Source of the DNA: Candidatus Woesearchaeota archaeon
GTDB lineage: Archaea; Nanobdellota; Nanobdellia; Woesearchaeales; JABMPP01
Assembly: GCA_018303405.1 (NCBI GenBank)
Contig: JAGVYD010000021.1
Coordinates: 1-33,363, forward strand
DNA: 33,363 nucleotides
Direction: 5' to 3'
This document shows, piece after piece, positions 22,914-31,666 of this stretch. The notes beneath the pieces were generated by a model, which was not told the DNA's origin, did no database searches, and saw only the letters and a list, made by a program, of their open reading frames with translations. Positions within the stretch are counted from its first letter, which is position 1; each line of letters begins with the position of its first letter. Both the position numbers and the translations under genes were made by a program.

Positions 22914-25076
22914 CTAGTTTACCCTGAAATCAATCTCATCATGCGCACTCACAATAAGGCTCACATTGCATTTATCAGTGTATGCCTCAATAATCTGGTC
23001 TGACCCTTTGCTTGGATTCTTAAGAATTTCATTGGGCATGCCCAGCATAACCAGGTCGGAATGCTGGGAGTTCTGCCCTATAAGGTGCTTAACATGCGAT
23101 TCTGACCCGTGAAGGATTGTAATCTCAACGTTCTCAATGCGGGATTCCTCGAGCATTTTTTCAAGCTGCTCCCTTTCCTTGTCAACATCCTCCTTTTTCT
23201 CCACAACCTTGAATATCCGGATAACCGCATCGTTTTCCAGCCACGGATTTGAGTTTACGATAAAATAAGCCAGCAAGATCAGGAAATTGCCATTTTTTTC
23301 AGAACTCCACCATACATCCACAGTTTTGAAGCTTGTGAACCCGACCCGGTTGCGCAGGATTACAATGTTTTTGTTGAGGGCATGCATACTGTGTATCAAT
23401 TTTCCCAAATGAACGCGCTTATCATAGGTTGTCAGGACAGTGTTTAATGGCAGGTTGCCAACTGTCTCGGCCTGCATAAGCCCCATCATAGTCTCGACAA
23501 AATCTGAGCTGAGTATGACCCTTGGGAAAATTTCCAGCTTGTTGGCCTTGATGTACTGCGAGAGTGATTCCTCTATCCGTTTTCGCTCTTTAACATGGTT
23601 GTCCAGGTCGCCTTTAAGCAAATAATACATTTTGGTAAAACTGCGCCTGCTGCCAATCCAATGCACAACATGGGAAATTGTGCCTTCATATGCCTCTTCG
23701 CCATAAAAAGCCAGGATTGTCGGCCTCCAGTTCTTCTTGCTTTTCTCGGTCCTTTCCATATATCTCAACAATACCCTCAAGAGCTGAAAGCTCACTCCAT
23801 CCCACACTCCCTCGATTTTCATTGATTTTTTTGTTTTGTACAAGCCGTAAAATATGAGAAGCTGAAATAAGATGGCCACCGCCATAACAAGGGGGTTGAA
23901 GAGGTACATAATTGCGTAGGATGCCGCCATTCCATAAAAGGAGATGATTGCCGGAGTGGAAAAAGTGGGGCGATAGCTCGGGTTCTGCGATATTTTCTCG
24001 AGAAATGCCGTGCCATTGATCCAGCCATAAACACTTAGAAAAAACATTGAAACAACCTGGGATACGAACTCCAGGCTTCCTATCATGATCACACCGATGC
24101 CAATTGCAATGCACAGAATGATGGCTACCCTTGGCTCATTGCTTTTCCCAATGGTCTTGCCGAGCCAGCCGAGCCATCTCGGAATAACCCTGTCTTCCAC
24201 CATTGCAGTCATTGACCTTGGAGCAGTCATTAGGCTGCTCAGCGCAGATGAGGACGTTGCAAGCAGTATGCCTACCAGCACAAGCGGGCCAAAGAGGGCA
24301 ATCTTCTCCACAACAAAGGGATTGGACAAAAGCTCTGTTGGCGAAGCCGCGGCGGCATATTTGATGGCCAACCCCGCATAAATCAACATTGTCATGAAAA
24401 TTGCTGTAAAAGTGCCGATGACCAGGCTTTTCCTGGGGTCTTTCAACTCACCACTCATACCGACCCCTGCGTCCACACCTGTAACAGCAGGGAAAAACAT
24501 TGCAAATGCCACCCAGAATGGGAGGCCGGACACCACAAAAAGGCTATTTGCCACCGAGCCAGTATTGGATCCCAAAAACACAGATGCAAGGCTTATCAAA
24601 ATTGCAAACAGGATAAAATATTGGATCTTCACGACAAACTTGGCACCGACATAGACAATTGCGCCGAAAACCACCAGGCTGACAAGCGCAATATAAAATT
24701 CCTCAACAAAAAAACCCATAGATATGAAGATGCTGCTAACTGCCCTTGCAAATGCTATTGCATAGAAGCTGGATGCGATTGTCTGTGCAAGATAGAGCAT
24801 TACACCGAGGCTGCCTCCGAATTCTGAACCAAGGCTTCTCGATATTAGATAATAAAGGCCGCCACCTTTGACATTAATATTTGTTGCAATGGCTGAGATT
24901 GAAAAGGCAGTTGAGATTGTAACCGAATGCGCGATTAGAATGATAATTAGAGCCTTGACAAGTCCAACACCGCCGACAACCTGCGGCGCGATATAGAACA
25001 TGACTGCGCCAAGTATTGCCAAGACGGACGGCAGAAATACGCCTGAAAAAGTCCCAAATTTATTGCCTGTTCCCAC
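22914..25076 (-). CDS. SLC12-like cation-chloride cotransporter / APC-superfamily permease
   Basis: 720 residues. The first 430 form about 12 membrane helices of the APC superfamily; helix 1 is FLPSVLAILGAVMFYIAPQV with the broken G-x-M-x-Y region, followed by NVKGGGLYYLISRSLGSEFG (the consensus GG-x-YY-LISRSLG segment of SLC12 proteins), FFPAVTGVDAGVGMSGELKD and SALSSLMTAPRSMTAMVEDR. The C-terminal 250 residues are soluble, with NIVILRNRVGF and SDLVMLGMPNEIL strands similar to SLC12 C-terminal or universal-stress-like domains. Such proteins co-transport Na+, K+ and Cl-, or amino acids; the exact substrate is not determinable. The start is GTG at 25076, with TTTTATATAC (about 25100-25109, minus strand) about 27 bp upstream, so it is leaderless. 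Confidence 0.85.
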   Translation of the reverse strand: MGTGNKFGTFSGVFLPSVLAILGAVMFYIAPQVVGGVGLVKALIIILIAHSVTISTAFSISAIATNINVKGGGLYYLISRSLGSEFGGSLGVMLYLAQTIASSFYAIAFARAVSSIFISMGFFVEEFYIALVSLVVFGAIVYVGAKFVVKIQYFILFAILISLASVFLGSNTGSVANSLFVVSGLPFWVAFAMFFPAVTGVDAGVGMSGELKDPRKSLVIGTFTAIFMTMLIYAGLAIKYAAAASPTELLSNPFVVEKIALFGPLVLVGILLATSSSALSSLMTAPRSMTAMVEDRVIPRWLGWLGKTIGKSNEPRVAIILCIAIGIGVIMIGSLEFVSQVVSMFFLSVYGWINGTAFLEKISQNPSYRPTFSTPAIISFYGMAASYAIMYLFNPLVMAVAILFQLLIFYGLYKTKKSMKIEGVWDGVSFQLLRVLLRYMERTEKSKKNWRPTILAFYGEEAYEGTISHVVHWIGSRRSFTKMYYLLKGDLDNHVKERKRIEESLSQYIKANKLEIFPRVILSSDFVETMMGLMQAETVGNLPLNTVLTTYDKRVHLGKLIHSMHALNKNIVILRNRVGFTSFKTVDVWWSSEKNGNFLILLAYFIVNSNPWLENDAVIRIFKVVEKKEDVDKEREQLEKMLEESRIENVEITILHGSESHVKHLIGQNSQHSDLVMLGMPNEILKNPSKGSDQIIEAYTDKCNVSLIVSAHDEIDFRVN

Positions 25077-25184
25077 AAATCTGGTTCACTCATGCCCTGT
25101 ATATAAAAATTATTATTTTAACTTGCAAGTGAGTTATAGAAACATGCTCTGCCTGGCATCGACCAGCAATCCTGCAAAATGCAC

Positions 25185-26177
25185 TCATCTCTTTTTCTTG
25201 GCAGCAATCGCTTCCTTCGCTGCTTTGATGATATCGTGCCGCGTCAGGCCAAATTTCTTGAAAAGGTCGTCTGGCTTTCCGGACTCGCCAAACCTGTCCA
25301 TCACAGCAACATACCTCATGGGCACCGGATGCGTTGTTGACAAGGCTTCGGCAACTGCCCCTCCAAGGCCGCCATAAACCTGGTGCTCTTCAGCTGTAAC
25401 AATTGCGCCTGTTTTCCTAGCTGCATCAGCGAGAGTCTTTACATCAATCGGCTTGACCGTGTGGCAATTGATTACCATTGCATCAATCCCTTCCTTTTCC
25501 AGCTCTTCTGCTGCCATCAAGGCTTCATGCACCATTATGCCCATTGCAACAATCGCAACATCCTCACCCTCTTTGTAAATGTCCGCCTTTCCTATTTCGA
25601 ATGGTGTTTCCTTGGTAGTCAGCACAGGAACTTTTTCCCTGCCAAACCTGACATAAACAGGACCTATCCTATTCCCTGCCGCAATTGTGGCCTTTTCACC
25701 CTGCACAGCATCTGCAGGGACAAGAACAACCATATTGGGGAGGCATCGCAATGATGCAACATCTTCCAAAGCCTGGTGAGTTGCGCCGTCAGGGCCCACA
25801 GAAATTCCTGCATGTGCGCCCTGGATTTTCACATTGAGATTGGAATAGCAGACGCTTACCCTGACCTGGTCCCAGTTTCTCCCGGGGCTGAAAACTGCAT
25901 ACGAGCTGACAAAAGGAATTTTTCCCAGGGTGGCCAATCCCGCGCCTATGCCCATCATGTTCTGCTCAGCAACCCCTACCTGGAAATACCTGTCCGGGAA
26001 TTTGTCGCTGAACCAGGATGTCCTTGTTGAATCTGTAAGGTCGCAGCACAATGCAATGACATTCTCATTTGTCTTGCCGAGCTCGGCCAGGCCCAGGCCA
26101 TAGCCATCCCTGCTCGGGACCTTCTGCACATTATGGAGGTCTGGTACAAGATGCATTCTTGGGTTTATTCCTTTCAT
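25185..26177 (-). CDS. tktB: Transketolase C-terminal subunit
   Basis: 330 residues: the pyrimidine-binding (PYR) domain plus the C-terminal domain of a split transketolase. PSRDGYGLGLAELGKTNENV and CCDLTDSTRTSWFSDKFPDR start the PYR domain, FQVGVAEQNMMGIGAGLATL holds the catalytic Glu of the thiamine-diphosphate site, and SVGPDGATHQALEDVASLRC follows. The C-terminal domain has VVAEEHQVYGGLG-type sequence (IVTAEEHQVYGGLGGAVAE). With the N-terminal subunit it transfers C2 units between sugar phosphates and supplies pentoses for nucleotides. It begins 9 bases after the tktA stop, so they form one operon. ATG at 26177 has AGGTTATC upstream. Confidence 0.93.
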   Translation of the reverse strand: MKGINPRMHLVPDLHNVQKVPSRDGYGLGLAELGKTNENVIALCCDLTDSTRTSWFSDKFPDRYFQVGVAEQNMMGIGAGLATLGKIPFVSSYAVFSPGRNWDQVRVSVCYSNLNVKIQGAHAGISVGPDGATHQALEDVASLRCLPNMVVLVPADAVQGEKATIAAGNRIGPVYVRFGREKVPVLTTKETPFEIGKADIYKEGEDVAIVAMGIMVHEALMAAEELEKEGIDAMVINCHTVKPIDVKTLADAARKTGAIVTAEEHQVYGGLGGAVAEALSTTHPVPMRYVAVMDRFGESGKPDDLFKKFGLTRHDIIKAAKEAIAAKKKR

Positions 26178-26186
26178 CGTGATAAC

Positions 26187-27083
26187 CTAGCATTGGCAGC
26201 TTTCTGCTGCCTTTCCGCATTTTTCGCAGTTCATTTTCCTTAATCCAGCTTCAATGGCTGTTAATTCTGACAATGCCTTGACTGCCTCATCTTTCGACGG
26301 CGGCTTGCCGTGCCATTCGTATTTATGCTCCATGAATGAAACATCCTTGCCCGGCACAGTGTTGGCAATTATGCAGGTAGGCTTTCCCTTGTTTTTTTTG
26401 GCAACTTCGAATGCGGCCAAGACAGCCTTCATGTCATTGCCGTCAATTTCAATCACATTCCAGTTGAATGCCTTCATCTTGTCCGCCAATGGGTCCAGGG
26501 GCATAATATCCTCTGTGTTCCCATCAATCTGGATCCTGTTCCTGTCAATAATCGCAATAAGATTGTCAAGCTTGAATTTTGCCGCAAACATGAATGCCTC
26601 CCATGGTTGGCCCTCATTTATTTCACCGTCGCCCAGGCCGCAATAGACTCTAAATGGCTTATTGTCCATTTTGCCGCCAAGCGCAATGCCGCATGCCATG
26701 GAAATGCCCTGCCCTAAAGGCCCGGCTGTGTTTTCAACACCAGGCGCGCACTTGTAATGCGGGTGTCCCTGCAGCCTTGAATCAATTTTCCTGAGCGTCA
26801 TCAGCTCTTCGACTGGAAAATAGCCTGCATTGGCAAGGGTTGCATACCAGACCGGGCAGATATGCCCATTGGAAAGAATAAACCTGTCACGGCCCGCGAA
26901 TTCAGGATTCTTTGGGTCGTGATTCATGACATGGAAATACAATGCTGTGAAAATATCAGACATGCCCAACGGCCCTGCAGAATGGCCTGAACCGGCTTCA
27001 GCCAGCTCCTTAATGATATCCTGCCTTATCTTGTTGGCAATCAGATTGAGTTTTGCGACGCTGCTTGTCTGCTTGAAAGTCAC
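26187..27083 (-). CDS. tktA: Transketolase N-terminal subunit with a Cys-rich tail
   Basis: 298 residues carrying the pyrophosphate-binding domain. GSGHSAGPLGMSDIFTALYF, DRFILSNGHICPVWYATLAN, HPHYKCAPGVENTAGPLGQG and the ThDP motif GDGEINEGQPWEAFMFAAKF to NLIAIIDRN are all present. Unusually the C-terminus ends in MNCEKCGKAAESCQC, four Cys in a 13-residue stretch that could bind zinc or iron; this tail is not part of the normal family end. The start is GTG at 27083, with a G-rich Shine-Dalgarno (AGGGGG) about 10 bases upstream and TATA box AATTTATATAAC (about 27121-27132). Function is secure; the role of the tail is unknown. Confidence 0.93.
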   Translation of the reverse strand: MTFKQTSSVAKLNLIANKIRQDIIKELAEAGSGHSAGPLGMSDIFTALYFHVMNHDPKNPEFAGRDRFILSNGHICPVWYATLANAGYFPVEELMTLRKIDSRLQGHPHYKCAPGVENTAGPLGQGISMACGIALGGKMDNKPFRVYCGLGDGEINEGQPWEAFMFAAKFKLDNLIAIIDRNRIQIDGNTEDIMPLDPLADKMKAFNWNVIEIDGNDMKAVLAAFEVAKKNKGKPTCIIANTVPGKDVSFMEHKYEWHGKPPSKDEAVKALSELTAIEAGLRKMNCEKCGKAAESCQC

Positions 27084-27213
27084 TTGGACAAACCCCCTTA
27101 TTGCTTGGGATGCTGCAATGTTATATAAATTTATCTTATCTATAGTAATGCCATCCTAAAATTTAAAATTCGAAAGTAGTAACATTTATAAACAAAAAAT
27201 CAATTCCTGTCCC

Positions 27214-27948
27214 ATGGCAAAGCAAGTCAGTAAGCCCAAGCCGATTTCTTACGAAGAAGCATTGAAGCATGTGGTGTCCCTGGTATTTGATCAGTTCAGA
27301 TCAGTTGAAGAATTAATCGGTGAACCTGAACTTGAATATGATGGCAGAAAGGCAGATTACCAGTCAATACAGCAAGAGTATCGGGGTTTCATGCAAGTTT
27401 CAAGCACGGCCATCTTTGCAGACACCATTGAGGAAAGGAAAGCCACACTCGAACAATTGCAACAAAGAGCAAAAACCTTCCTCAAACAATCCCTTGATTC
27501 CAAGCTCAAGATGCAGAGAAAGCTCTATGAAATTGGTGCGGGATTAATAAGCGAACTTGGCTCAGCAGAAGAGGGTTTTTACGGGAAAATAGTGGAAAAT
27601 GGATTCAAACATCCGGAAGATATTTCCAAAATAAGAGAGGAAAGAGAGGGGGCAGGCGTCAAAATAAAAGGCACGCAAGATGATGATGGACTTGAAGGTG
27701 TCCTTGCGATGTTCGGAAGCATGCTCAGGAACACATCCAGAGAGGATTTGGAACCCTATTTGAAGCGACAATCCCGGGCCATTGCCAGAATTCAGGGCTT
27801 TATGGATAAATATAGGAACTCCGGATTTGATCTCACACCATTCCAAATGATACTAAATTATGTCAACCCAATTCTTGATCCTTTTGACGGCCCGCACGGC
27901 AAAATGGTTATGGCAAGCAATCTTGTCGGCCCGCAAAACCAGTTCTAA
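27214..27948 (+). CDS. Unrecognised helical protein
   Basis: 244 residues, strongly helical and charged, no membrane segment. It starts MAKQVSKPKPISYEEALKHV, has a coiled-coil-like middle (ERKATLEQLQQRAKTFLKQS, LDSKLKMQRKLYEIG) and a Pro-containing end (NYVNPILDPFDGPHGKMVMA). ATG at 27214 is exactly 27 bp from the third T of TTTATAAAC (27185-27193), so it is leaderless and the start is firm. AAAGTAGTAACA just before the TATA box recurs at about 31139-31150. No family recognised; the next two genes on the strand are also unrecognised. Confidence 0.6.
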   Translation: MAKQVSKPKPISYEEALKHVVSLVFDQFRSVEELIGEPELEYDGRKADYQSIQQEYRGFMQVSSTAIFADTIEERKATLEQLQQRAKTFLKQSLDSKLKMQRKLYEIGAGLISELGSAEEGFYGKIVENGFKHPEDISKIREEREGAGVKIKGTQDDDGLEGVLAMFGSMLRNTSREDLEPYLKRQSRAIARIQGFMDKYRNSGFDLTPFQMILNYVNPILDPFDGPHGKMVMASNLVGPQNQF

Positions 27949-28156
27949 TTTTTTCTAAGGAAAGGCGCTGCAGTGTTACATAAATTTTACTGAATGGGGC
28001 TAAAACCTTAACATTACTTTTTTGAACTTATGACAGCCGCCTGAAAACAACCGCACCAAACGAACAACAACCTTTGAAGGGATATTTCAAAATTTATTAA
28101 TTCAATAGTAGTTAAAAACCCTAAGATTCTTAAATTCACCAGATGTCTAGGCTGTT

Positions 28157-28408
28157 ATGCCCGGAAAGGCAGAAATTCCAAGACCAGAAGTGTGGACTCC
28201 CTACAGTGACTTGGCTACACACAACCTCATTCTACAGCTTCAAGACCCTGAAAAGTCGATTTATGATAATGATGATTTATATGACACAATTAAGGACAAT
28301 GTTGCTTTTGAACCGGAACCGCACAGCTCTTCGAAAAACTACGATGTAAAGCCCGGGAAGGAAGAAGAGGGGAAAAAGAAAGATTGCCCTTTAATCCAGG
28401 CGGAATGA
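28157..28408 (+). CDS. Small acidic Pro-rich protein, translationally coupled to the next gene
   Basis: 83 residues, rich in Asp, Glu, Pro and Lys, likely disordered: EIPRPEVWTPYSDLATHNLI, DPEKSIYDNDDLYDTIKDNV and a Lys/Glu tail ending CPLIQAE. ATG at 28157 has a TTAAATT-type box about 27 bp upstream (28127-28137). The TGA overlaps the ATG of the next gene as ATGA (28405-28408), the usual sign of an operon with coupled translation. It may be a partner or adaptor of the J-like protein that follows; this is inference from position. Confidence 0.6.
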   Translation: MPGKAEIPRPEVWTPYSDLATHNLILQLQDPEKSIYDNDDLYDTIKDNVAFEPEPHSSSKNYDVKPGKEEEGKKKDCPLIQAE

Positions 28409-29700
28409 CTGTTGATTTGGCCCGAACTTCTTTGGATAATCTCCTTAGGGAATTGCATGAACAGGCAGAGGAACTCAAGAAAAAAGGCAGCGCTTTCGAG
28501 CACACCCAGGAATATTATGACACTATCAGGGAGCAGGAAAAGCGAATGGAAGAGTATAAGTCTGTCACTGTATCATCTGCCATCCCTGATGGGCAGGAAG
28601 CTGAATTAAGGGAAAATCCGTTCAAATTCCTAAGCCTTCCCAATGAGCCGCGGCCAACTTACGGCCAGGCAAGGGCAGCCTGGATAAGGCTGAGCAAGGC
28701 ATGGTTTCCTGATCTGCAGTACCCCCAAAATAAGGAGCAAATGCACCGGATTTTCGGGTTGGAAGATTTTGTCCTCGACGGCCAAAACTTGGACAAATGG
28801 CTGGAAAACCTGGGCAAAGTGGCAAGGCCAACTGTATTGACAGTCCAGGAGCTGGAAAGATTGGACCCAAAAAAGCGTGAGGATTACAGGCAGCAGCATG
28901 AAACTTATCGCGCAAAAGAAATTGAATATGAGACAGTCAAGCAGGAAATGCGAACCAGGGCGCTGAAAAAAATGCAGACAATCAACAGGGCCTATAAGCT
29001 GGCCAAGGAAATTATTGGCGACAAGGAAGAGGATACTTTTGCAGGATTCGAATGGATTCCGGGTGCCAGGACTTCAGAGGCATTGTCAATGCTGGGATTA
29101 GATGATTTTCAGCATGATGCCCTGAAACTTGAGGGAAATGGTGAAATCAGGCGGGATACTGGAAAATGGGCAAGCTGGAAAACACCATACCTGACTTTTG
29201 ATTACAGGGAAGCTTTCATGATGGATGAAGATTACCAGCAGGCAATAAAGCTGAAGCCATTTTTTGCATGGATGGAGCTCAAGCAGGGAAAGGAGCTCAG
29301 CCCTGCATTGCTGGATGACTTGGCAGATGAATGCAAGCTCAATGAGAACAAGGCCGAACAATTGCGCCTGATGATAATGAACAGGGAAGAAATCGGATTC
29401 ATAACAAAAACCCTCGGTATAACCGAATCGCACGAGAAGTCGAACATCTTATGGTACCTTTTCACTGCATACAACGGGCCGATGTTTACGCACGATGCCG
29501 GGCCGCGCCGGTTGGTTCATTTCCCGCTGGGTGTGGAGTTAACTGAAAAAGGCGGAATGATTCTCAAGTACGTTGAACAGCATGGCTTGTTTGCAGACAT
29601 AGGGAAAAATGAGACAGCTCAATTTTCACCTGCAGATACAAAAATGATGGTGGCCATCGCTTACGGACCTTTGCTTGCACAGGCGGCCATGATTAAATAG
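28405..29700 (+). CDS. Protein with a degenerate J-like domain
   Basis: 431 residues from ATG 28405. After a coiled-coil N-terminus (LDNLLRELHEQAEELKKKGS) comes NPFKFLSLPNEPRPTYGQAR, then AAWIRLSKAWFPDLQYPQNK and, after a long insertion, MQTINRAYKLAKEIIGD. The order and phrasing resemble a DnaJ domain (AYRKLAKKYHPD ... INEAYE), but the His of HPD is Phe (FPD) and helices II-III are split by about 100 residues. Without HPD it should not stimulate Hsp70 ATPase, so it may be a scaffold. The C-terminal 200 residues are helical and unrecognised. It overlaps the stop of the preceding small gene. The J-like reading is tentative. Confidence 0.6.
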   Translation: MTVDLARTSLDNLLRELHEQAEELKKKGSAFEHTQEYYDTIREQEKRMEEYKSVTVSSAIPDGQEAELRENPFKFLSLPNEPRPTYGQARAAWIRLSKAWFPDLQYPQNKEQMHRIFGLEDFVLDGQNLDKWLENLGKVARPTVLTVQELERLDPKKREDYRQQHETYRAKEIEYETVKQEMRTRALKKMQTINRAYKLAKEIIGDKEEDTFAGFEWIPGARTSEALSMLGLDDFQHDALKLEGNGEIRRDTGKWASWKTPYLTFDYREAFMMDEDYQQAIKLKPFFAWMELKQGKELSPALLDDLADECKLNENKAEQLRLMIMNREEIGFITKTLGITESHEKSNILWYLFTAYNGPMFTHDAGPRRLVHFPLGVELTEKGGMILKYVEQHGLFADIGKNETAQFSPADTKMMVAIAYGPLLAQAAMIK

Positions 29701-29750
29701 GAGTTTTTTTTTCTTAGCCAACAAAACAAATTGCAATGTCAGAAATGAGC

Positions 29751-30494
29751 CTAGGTGGCAGGCAAAGGCCTTACAATTATTGGCTCAGGAGATGCTATGA
29801 GCAGTCTGGTTTCCAATACTGGGTTGCCGTTAGCGTCGACATCACCTGTGTACATGGTTATTGACTCATCCCTATCATAGGACATCACCAACGGAAGGCC
29901 GTAACCGGACCTGGTGAGCAATTCCTTAATGTCCTGCAGGGCAAGGCGCGGCAGTGTTTTGGCCATCTTGCCGCCAAAGCGGTGGAGCAGGAAAAAAGCA
30001 GCGCTGTACCCCCCGTCATGCGTCAGGGCATTCCACTTTTCCTCATCTATACCAAAACTTACCTCTTCACTTTGTCCCAGTCCCGAACTGCGATGTATGT
30101 CTCCCATAACCTTCTGTAAATTGTCCATGCGCCTGTTGGGCGATAGCGCCTGTTCGTAAGCAGCGAATATCTGGGCTAAATAATTCGCGACCAGCTCAAC
30201 TGCATTTTCTGTTTCCACATAAAACCGGTCATTGTTTCTGACCCTGAATATTTCGCGATTCACGAGATGGTGCAAGGAATGTCCAACTTCGTGCCCTACT
30301 GCTATGGAAGGGTCTTGTGCAAGCCGTTCCGGGGTGAAAACCACAAGCCGTTTCCTGGAATGGAAGTGATTGCCCTTGCCAAGCTTTGCCTTCGGCGCTG
30401 CAGCACTTCCTCCTATCCCCATCACATCAGACAGAATAACAGTGGCATGATTGACATAATCCTGCAGAAGTTTGGCAGCATAATGACTATTCAT
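29751..30494 (-). CDS. HEVGH zinc metallopeptidase-like protein
   Basis: 247 residues. Catalytic motif VGHEVGHSLHHLVNREIF gives HExxH (two zinc His and the catalytic Glu). ETENAVELVANYLAQIFAAY downstream supplies a likely third ligand Glu on a helix, the gluzincin layout. The last 60 residues include DRDESITMYTGDVDANGNPV, with a DxDxNG loop. There is no signal peptide, so it may act in the cytoplasm. ATG at 30494 overlaps the stop of the upstream gene by eight bases (ATGAATAG on the minus strand), which argues for this start rather than in-frame codons as far as 30593. It is encoded with the preceding gene as a two-gene operon. Substrate is unknown. Confidence 0.75.
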   Translation of the reverse strand: MNSHYAAKLLQDYVNHATVILSDVMGIGGSAAAPKAKLGKGNHFHSRKRLVVFTPERLAQDPSIAVGHEVGHSLHHLVNREIFRVRNNDRFYVETENAVELVANYLAQIFAAYEQALSPNRRMDNLQKVMGDIHRSSGLGQSEEVSFGIDEEKWNALTHDGGYSAAFFLLHRFGGKMAKTLPRLALQDIKELLTRSGYGLPLVMSYDRDESITMYTGDVDANGNPVLETRLLIASPEPIIVRPLPAT

Positions 30495-31089
30495 CTGAAC
30501 TAGCCTTTTTGCTTTTTTCCAGGGCTTTTTTATGCATCTCTTCTGCCTTTTTCCTGACATCTTCAGGAATCCTGGAATAGATGAGCAGGCCAAGCCTATT
30601 GATCAATTGCCCCTCTGGCCCGCTTATGACAACATCATAATTCAGGAATGCCTCCTCGAAGGCATTTAGCACATCGCCAAACTGCTCTGCCCTTCCATGA
30701 ATTCCGAAACTGCTTCTATCCCATGCAGTCGCCAGCCCGGAAGAATCAGTTATTTCAAGTTTTCCTTCAAGTGCCCTGCCAATAAGCATCTGCCTTAGGT
30801 TTTGTTCCGTCATATTATATGCCCGTGCCAGAATTTCATCAGGATTGATGGATTGGCCATAAATTGCGTAGACTCCAGAGCCTCTTTTTCCAAATTGCAG
30901 ATTGCTGGGCAACCTTGTTATTTTTCTGGAGGAATATCCATATCCAGTTGAATCCCCTATTCCGAAATCGTGCCTCAGGCCATCTATTCCCCATTCGTGT
31001 TCAGAACAAGGGCTCCATCCCAGGCTAATGCCTATATCATTTCCATCCTTTCCAATTATTCCAGCGCCATACATAGCCCGTTTCATCAT
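30487..31089 (-). CDS. Unrecognised protein, operon partner of the metallopeptidase
   Basis: 200 residues. The N-terminal half is Gly/Tyr-rich with GISLGWSPCSEHEWGIDGLR, DFGIGDSTGYGYSSRKITRL and LQFGKRGSGVYAIYGQSI; the C-terminal half has EQNLRQMLIGRALEGKLEIT, the acidic helix VLNAFEEAFLNYD, and a Lys/Glu tail. No known domain is recognised. ATG at 31089 lies 26 bp from the third T of minus-strand TTTATAA (31111-31117), so it is leaderless. The stop overlaps the metallopeptidase start. The protein may be a substrate, inhibitor or specificity partner of the peptidase; that is inference from gene order. Confidence 0.6.
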   Translation of the reverse strand: MMKRAMYGAGIIGKDGNDIGISLGWSPCSEHEWGIDGLRHDFGIGDSTGYGYSSRKITRLPSNLQFGKRGSGVYAIYGQSINPDEILARAYNMTEQNLRQMLIGRALEGKLEITDSSGLATAWDRSSFGIHGRAEQFGDVLNAFEEAFLNYDVVISGPEGQLINRLGLLIYSRIPEDVRKKAEEMHKKALEKSKKASSDE

Positions 31090-31265
31090 CGTGGAGGACT
31101 AGGCGGCGAATTATAAATGTTTGCAAAATATAAATTGCAAAGTAGTAACACAAAGACGTTTATTTGATGTGAATTTAGGCGGAGATGCAGCAATAATGCC
31201 AATCTTTTTATACCTGCAATTTTCGGATTCCAAGATAGCAATTCAATAATATGAGGGGGGATAAA

Positions 31266-31592
31266 ATGGCAAAAGATTCAAACAGCCAGTTGTGTGCAAT
31301 TCTGTCCTATCTTTTGATAGGGATAATCTGGTATTTTGCTGATGAGAAGATGAAAAAAGACAGTTATGCAAAATATCATGTAAAGCAGGCAGTGGTCCTG
31401 TTGATTTTCAGCATCATATGGGGTGTCGCGCTCTCGATTTTTTCAATGGCCCTTATCCTGCTATGGCCGTTATGGATGCTCCTTAACTATGTTCCATTGA
31501 TACTGGTTATCATCGGCATTTTAAATGCAGTGAATAGCAAGGAGAAGGAGCTGCCTGTCATCGGCGGGTATGCGAGCAAATTGACATTTTAA
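31266..31592 (+). CDS. Small membrane protein of the DUF4870/UPF0132 type
   Basis: About 108 residues, three hydrophobic helices: LCAILSYLLIGIIWYFADEK, AVVLLIFSIIWGVALSIFSM and LWMLLNYVPLILVIIGILNA. The loop KKDSYAKYHVKQAVVLL with the YAKYHVKQA phrase is the signature of this family of small membrane proteins of unknown function. The chosen start, ATG at 31266, follows the G-rich GAGGGGGGAT; an in-frame ATG lies at 31251. CTTTTTATACC at 31206-31216 is the TATA box. A T-rich terminator follows directly. Confidence 0.75.
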   Translation: MAKDSNSQLCAILSYLLIGIIWYFADEKMKKDSYAKYHVKQAVVLLIFSIIWGVALSIFSMALILLWPLWMLLNYVPLILVIIGILNAVNSKEKELPVIGGYASKLTF

Positions 31593-31623
31593 TTTTTAAT
31601 ATAATTTTTTTTATTTTTTTATA
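31591..31623 (+). terminator. T-rich transcription terminator
   Basis: TAATTTTTAATATAATTTTTTTTATTTTTTTAT-type run of T tracts (eight, then seven T) right after the stop of the preceding gene, without a hairpin. This is the common archaeal terminator form. Confidence 0.6.
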
Positions 31624-31666
31624 GTGTTCCTTTCGTTTTATTTAGTATTTTTCTTAAAGGCCAAAA

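Noticed and set aside
30495-30593. Longer N-terminus for the HEVGH peptidase
   Set aside because: These codons overlap the upstream gene in another frame and are a Lys/Arg-rich shadow; ATG 30494 gives a normal operon overlap.
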